From Williamsia soli (GTDB lineage Bacteria; Actinomycetota; Actinomycetes; Mycobacteriales; Mycobacteriaceae), in assembly GCF_017377795.1 (NCBI RefSeq), contig NZ_JAFRDR010000004.1, positions 372,001 through 436,000 of the forward strand: 64,000 nt of DNA, read 5' to 3'. The number at the start of each line of letters is the position of its first letter. Within the stretch, counting starts at the first letter, position 1. Below are positions 57,440 to 64,000 of this stretch, piece after piece. The notes beneath the pieces are model-generated. The model saw nothing but the letters and a program-made list of their open reading frames with translations. It made no database searches and was not told where the DNA came from. The position numbers were made by a program, and so were the translations under genes.

Positions 57440-58852
<1,413 letters not shown>

Positions 58853-59231
58853 TCGCGGGTTAACTGAGTGCGCTCGGGCCTGGTTTGGTCGGGCCGGGTT
58901 TTTGCCGGGTCGGGTTTTGGGGTTTGGTTCTTGTCTCACCAGCTGTGTTTTTTCGCTCCGCTTCGCTACGCGGGGCGTGCGGCCCTTTATCGCGTGCTCT
59001 TCCTCCGTCGACTCAGTCGCTGCGCTCCCTCGCTCCTCCGTCCAGAGCACGCGGGCCGCACGCGGGCGGGGCGAGTTCGCCTTGCTCACCGCCCTAGGTG
59101 GCCTTCCGTTGAGCGTGCCGATATCACCGTTGAGCGTGCCGAAACAGCCGTTGAGCGTGCCGAAACAGCACGGTCGGCGGTCAGATCGGCACGGCCGTCG
59201 ACCCGCGAGCGAAGCGAGCCAAGGACACGTC
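58853..59231. other. 379-base non-coding stretch with long hairpin and 21-bp repeats
   Basis: Between convergent aroG and the SDR gene. A long imperfect hairpin is formed by GCGTGCGGCCC (58975-58985) plus GCGTGCTCT (58992-59000) with AGAGCACGC (59044-59052) plus GGGCCGCACGC (59053-59063), around a 43-base loop. Further right lie three 21-bp repeats. No open frame here looks like a protein, and no known RNA family was recognised. Confidence 0.6.
59108..59170. repeat. 21-bp tandem repeat, three copies
   Basis: Units start at 59108, 59129 and 59150 with GTTGAGCGTGCCGA and differ only in the last seven bases (TATCACC, AACAGCC, AACAGCA). On the minus strand the core is CGGCACGCTCAAC, which resembles CGGCACGGTCGGC of the array at 38886-38941 with the same 21-base period. 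Confidence 0.92.
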
Positions 59232-60014
59232 TCAGTCCTTGACCAGGCCACCGTCGACCACGAGGTTCTGTCCGGTCACCGCACGAGACCACGGTGACGC
59301 GAAGAACAGGACAGCATCTGCGAACTCCTGTGGTGTGGTGACACGTCGTAGCGGAGTGCTCTCGGCGATCAGATCGAACACCGCTTCCGGAGTCGCGGAA
59401 CTGGCATCGGTGGTGCGGAGCAATCCGCCGGAGACCATGTTGACGGTGATGCCCTCCGGTCCGAGATCCGCGGACAGGGTGCGGGTCAACGCCAGCAACG
59501 CAGCCTTGGCCGCGGTGTAATCGTGGTACGGGACCACCGGGTTCTGAACGAGGTTGGTACCGATGGTGATGATGCGGCCGAAACCCGCTTCGCGCATGCC
59601 CGGCAAGGCCGCCTGGGTGGTGTGTAGTGCGGCGGCGACGCTGCCCTTCAGTTGCGCATCGAAGTCCGGCCACGTGATCGTGTCGGCTTTCGGCCGGCCG
59701 TCACCGTTGAACGAGAAGTCGACGAGGGCGTTGTTGACGACGGTGGTGATCGGTGAGCCGAAATGCGCTCGCGCAGCGTCGAACAGGGCGGCCACCGACT
59801 CGGGTTCGGTGACATCTGCGCCGACGGCAAGTGCCTGATCGGAGCCGAGTTCGGCGACGAGGGACTCCGCGGCATCCTTGCTTCGCAGATAGTTGATGAC
59901 CACCTTCGCGCCCTGGGTGGCAAACCCCCTTGTGATCGACTGGCCGAGCCCACGGGCCCCGCCGGTGATCAGCACGATCTGCTGTTCGATGGATTGCGCG
60001 TTCTTCGACGGCAT
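59232..60014 (-). CDS. short-chain dehydrogenase/reductase under TPP control (3-oxoacyl-ACP reductase-like)
   Basis: A 260-residue classical SDR. The cofactor motif is ITGGARGLGQSITRGFA, with ADVTEPESV (NADPH-side Asp) and VVNNALVDFSF; the catalytic set is the Ser region GTNLVQNPVVPYHDYTAAKAA trimmed to Tyr and Lys in YTAAK. PLRRVTTPQEFADAVLFFAS is the usual C-terminal part, ending TGQNLVVDGGLVKD. It is of the FabG/pteridine-reductase-like type and the substrate is unknown. ATG 60014 is chosen because GGAGGG is nine bases before it; the ATG at 60023 touches that site. A TPP riboswitch precedes it, so a part in thiamine supply or precursor recycling is likely. Confidence 0.9.
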   Translation of the reverse strand: MPSKNAQSIEQQIVLITGGARGLGQSITRGFATQGAKVVINYLRSKDAAESLVAELGSDQALAVGADVTEPESVAALFDAARAHFGSPITTVVNNALVDFSFNGDGRPKADTITWPDFDAQLKGSVAAALHTTQAALPGMREAGFGRIITIGTNLVQNPVVPYHDYTAAKAALLALTRTLSADLGPEGITVNMVSGGLLRTTDASSATPEAVFDLIAESTPLRRVTTPQEFADAVLFFASPWSRAVTGQNLVVDGGLVKD

Positions 60015-60021
60015 GATGGAC

Positions 60022-60098
60022 ATCCCTCCGCCAGTACTAACTGGTCAGGTTCAGCGGGTCTGATCTCAGCCGAGAGGATTCGGCACCCCGTGTCGCCA
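60022..60098 (-). ncRNA. TPP (thi-element) riboswitch upstream of the SDR gene
   Basis: On the minus strand the conserved blocks occur in order: ACGGGGTGCC, CTGAGA, ACCCGCTGAACCTGA and GTTAGTACTGGCGGAGGGA. The 3' part contains the ribosome site GGAGGG of the SDR gene, nine bases from its ATG, so thiamine pyrophosphate binding should hide the site and block translation. No separate terminator stem was seen, in agreement with translational control. Confidence 0.95.
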
Positions 60099-60131
60099 AC
60101 AATCAGATCACAGGAGCGGGCTTGCGCGGAC

Positions 60132-60152
60132 GTCGGGCACCGGGTGCCCGAC
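60132..60152 (-). terminator. hairpin after pknL
   Basis: GTCGGGCAC (60132-60140) pairs with GTGCCCGAC (60144-60152) around CGG. It lies 27 bases past the pknL stop and before the TPP riboswitch. There is no U-tract. Inferred terminator that keeps the SDR gene independent of pknL. Confidence 0.55.
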
Positions 60153-60178
60153 AATTCGCTGCTCGAAACGCCCCGAAG

Positions 60179-62407
<2,229 letters not shown>

Positions 62408-62593
62408 AGGCGTCAGATCCTTTCGCGGCCGGACAGGTGGGCAGATTTACGAGTCCACAGTAGCGACGCCCGGTCTAGAAACGATCACGAGCGCGGGTGT
62501 GTACGGACGAAGCGGAGTGGAGTTCGGCGTTTTCCCGGTCGGACAGGGGGAGCGACTCGACTGCACACCGGCCCGCTCGGTAGTGTCACCTGC

Positions 62594-62959
62594 GTGGGTT
62601 CCGTACCGCTCTCAGAAGACACGCTGCCTGCTGACACAGAGGTTTTGTCCGTGTCCCAGGTTTCCTCCCGAATGGGCTTTTCCAACAGCAAGGTCCTCAA
62701 TCTGATCACCGATGAGCGCCTGCTCGCGGTGCGCCGTGACGGACAGGTCGCCATCCCGGCGCTGTTCTTCGACGGCCCGGAGATCACCAAGCACCTCGTC
62801 GGCTTGATCAAAGTGCTGTTCGACGGCGGGTTCAGCCGCGACGAGGCCATGAGATGGCTGTTCGAGGTCCATGATGACCTGGGCATCTGCCCGGCGGAGG
62901 CGCTGCACGGGCACCAGGCACGCGAGATGGTGCGCCGCGCCCAGGCCGAGGCTTTCTAG
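62594..62959 (+). CDS. Rv2175c-like DNA-binding protein, probable PknL substrate
   Basis: A 121-residue winged-helix-type protein. The sequence SVSQVSSRMGFSNSKVLNLI is the helix-turn-helix, followed by RLLAVRRDGQVAIPALFFDG and HLVGLIKVLFDGGFSRDEAM, ending ALHGHQAREMVRRAQAEAF. In M. tuberculosis Rv2175c binds DNA and is phosphorylated by PknL on an N-terminal threonine; here SEDTLPADTEV offers two threonines in the right place. GTG 62594 fits family length. It is divergent from pknL, and its stop TAG overlaps the crtB stop as a shared CTAG. Targets in the genome are unknown. Confidence 0.9.
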   Translation: MGSVPLSEDTLPADTEVLSVSQVSSRMGFSNSKVLNLITDERLLAVRRDGQVAIPALFFDGPEITKHLVGLIKVLFDGGFSRDEAMRWLFEVHDDLGICPAEALHGHQAREMVRRAQAEAF

Positions 62960-63858
62960 CAGCGTCCGCCGCGCACCAGAGCCGCGGCGATGTGGCCCAT
63001 CCGGGCCGGTTTCGACAGGCGGGCTCGCTGCGTCAGGACGCGGTAACCGTCTTGTTCGACTTGATCGAGGATGGCTCGGTACATCGTCAGTGCGGCCCTG
63101 ATCCCGGGTCTGCTGGCGGGGGCCAACAGGGCGATTCCGGGCTCCGCGAGCCGATACTCGGCGCGGGTGATGGCGATCAGATGCGCCAACGCCCGACGCA
63201 GCTGCGGAGGTACCTGCCCGTTGCGACGGCACCGTCGGAGCATTGCTCCATCCACCCCGAACGTGGCGAGTTCATCGGTCGGCAGATAGATACGGCCGCG
63301 GTCGAGGTCTTCCCCGGCGTCGCGGATGAAGTTGGTGAGCTGAAAGGCGTCGCCCAGCGCCCGCGCTGCCGGCATCGCACTCGCGACCTCCCCGACTGTT
63401 CCCAGGATGGGCAGCATCTGTAACCCGATCACGCTCGCCGACCCGTACATGTATTCGCGTAACTGTTCCATCGACCGGTAGGTGGCCACGTGCAGGTCGC
63501 TGTCGGGGAGGTCCATCCGCATGGATCGCAGGAAGGCGTCGAAATACTCGTGGGGGATCCCGAACGCGGCCGAGGTATCGGCGACGGCCAGCACCTCGAG
63601 GTGTTGTGCTCTGTGGTCGGGATTCTCCAGCGCGGCGTGCAGGTCTGCCTCGATGTCGTCGAGCCGACCCAGCCGATCCGGCCCGGTCGTCGTGTCGACG
63701 ATGTCGTCGACCATTCGCGCGAACCCATAGAGTGCGTAGACGCCGCGGCGCCGTGCCGGAGAAAGCAATTGGGTTCCGCGATAATAGGTGCGCCCGTGAA
63801 TCGCGATGAGTTGTTCACAGTGCGCGTAGGCCGTCTCGAGGCGGGTGCCGGCCGTCAT
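62956..63858 (-). CDS. crtB: phytoene/squalene synthase family protein
   Basis: A 300-residue trans-isoprenyl diphosphate synthase that condenses two geranylgeranyl diphosphates head-to-head to phytoene, the first carotenoid step. The two aspartate-rich magnesium sites are present: MVDDIVDTT near residue 50 and NFIRDAGEDLDRGRIYLP near residue 170, with the RTYYRGTQLLSPARRRGVYA opening and LGDAFQLTNF. No desaturase (crtI) or cyclase is visible in the window. The start overlaps the upstream membrane-protein stop (ATGA), so both are translated together; the stop shares CTAG with the Rv2175c-like gene. M. tuberculosis lacks crtB at this place (idsA2 and mptA only). Confidence 0.92.
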   Translation of the reverse strand: MTAGTRLETAYAHCEQLIAIHGRTYYRGTQLLSPARRRGVYALYGFARMVDDIVDTTTGPDRLGRLDDIEADLHAALENPDHRAQHLEVLAVADTSAAFGIPHEYFDAFLRSMRMDLPDSDLHVATYRSMEQLREYMYGSASVIGLQMLPILGTVGEVASAMPAARALGDAFQLTNFIRDAGEDLDRGRIYLPTDELATFGVDGAMLRRCRRNGQVPPQLRRALAHLIAITRAEYRLAEPGIALLAPASRPGIRAALTMYRAILDQVEQDGYRVLTQRARLSKPARMGHIAAALVRGGRC

Positions 63859-64000
63859 GAGGCAGGATCCGCGCCGTCGGCGGACCGACCGCGGGTCAAC
63901 CGCCGGATCCGCAGGGGATCGCGCCGCACCAGGGACCAGCCGGCGAGCGCCGAGAGAGCAATCGCGACGATCACATCGGTGATCTCGTACATGAAGATGT
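63855..64000 (-). CDS. C-terminal end of an integral membrane protein, possibly MptA
   Basis: Only the last 47 residues are in the window: a hydrophobic helix (MYEITDVIVAIALSALAGW) followed by a basic stretch (RRDPLRIRRLTRG) and stop, overlapping crtB by 4 bp. In M. tuberculosis the gene at this position is mptA (Rv2174), a GT-C alpha-1,6-mannosyltransferase that ends in membrane helices, so MptA is the best guess from synteny. A small lycopene-cyclase-type membrane protein of a carotenoid operon is the main alternative. Confidence 0.5.
   Translation of the reverse strand, partial: IFMYEITDVIVAIALSALAGWSLVRRDPLRIRRLTRGRSADGADPAS

Overview
The window is chromosomal DNA of a high-GC actinobacterium of the order Mycobacteriales, most likely Gordonia or a close relative. 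Many starts are GTG or TTG, 4-bp ATGA/GTGA overlaps are common, and the gene order follows Mycobacterium tuberculosis Rv2226 to Rv2174 almost gene for gene, inverted relative to H37Rv. Diagnostic genes include class II DAHP synthase, PimB', GlnE beside GlnA1 and GlnA2, a CaeA/Hip1-type peptidase, the bcc-aa3 oxidase genes, PknL with its partner, and a probable MptA tail. The genus call is inference; the synteny statement is from memory of H37Rv.

Layout. 1-4.2 kb: tail of an RNB ribonuclease, then CYTH/CHAD protein, proline iminopeptidase and panB. 4.4-18 kb: CaeA-like lipoprotein, glnA2-glnE-EEP protein, FKBP lipoprotein, a frameshifted DUF2254 membrane protein, an orphan Fe(III)-binding lipoprotein, idi, and glnA1 with a four-half-site GlnR-like operator. 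18-25.6 kb: RDD and DUF4191 membrane proteins and a lipoate block (lipA-lipB-SDR39U1-E2), then pepA. 25.7-34 kb: gcvT, ilvE, cobS with a cobU-cobT fusion, DUF3043, glycerate kinase, erpA, adenosine kinase. 34-43.5 kb: asnB and the respiratory block ctaC-ctaF // ctaE-qcrC-qcrA-qcrB, with an aminoglycoside 2'-N-acetyltransferase gene and a second GNAT gene between the halves. 43.5-47.7 kb: trpD, an AsnC-type ligand-binding protein, a DnaQ/GIY-YIG fusion and two unrecognised small genes. 48-58.9 kb: envelope run of two NlpC/P60 hydrolases (the first behind a c-di-AMP riboswitch), membrane metalloprotease, pimB', two SRPBCC proteins, a degenerate ArsA-like protein, ROK kinase, PlsC acyltransferase, exoribonuclease and aroG. 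59-64 kb: an SDR under a TPP riboswitch, PASTA kinase PknL, its DNA-binding partner, crtB and the tail of a membrane protein.

Functional links. Nitrogen assimilation: GlnE can adenylylate GlnA1, which keeps the target tyrosine, but not GlnA2, which has Phe there; the glnA1 promoter carries the GlnR-like operator. LipA and LipB sit beside the E2 subunit they modify. ctaC, ctaF, ctaE and qcrCAB encode most of a bcc-aa3 supercomplex; ctaD is not in the window.

No tRNA, rRNA, insertion sequence, prophage or CRISPR array was seen. The most notable signals are the TPP riboswitch before an SDR gene, the aac(2') start buried in a 14-bp hairpin, a 21-bp tandem-repeat family at two loci, repeats that duplicate the end of glnA1, the DUF2254 frameshift, and the ArsA-like protein with a non-standard start and no Walker lysines.
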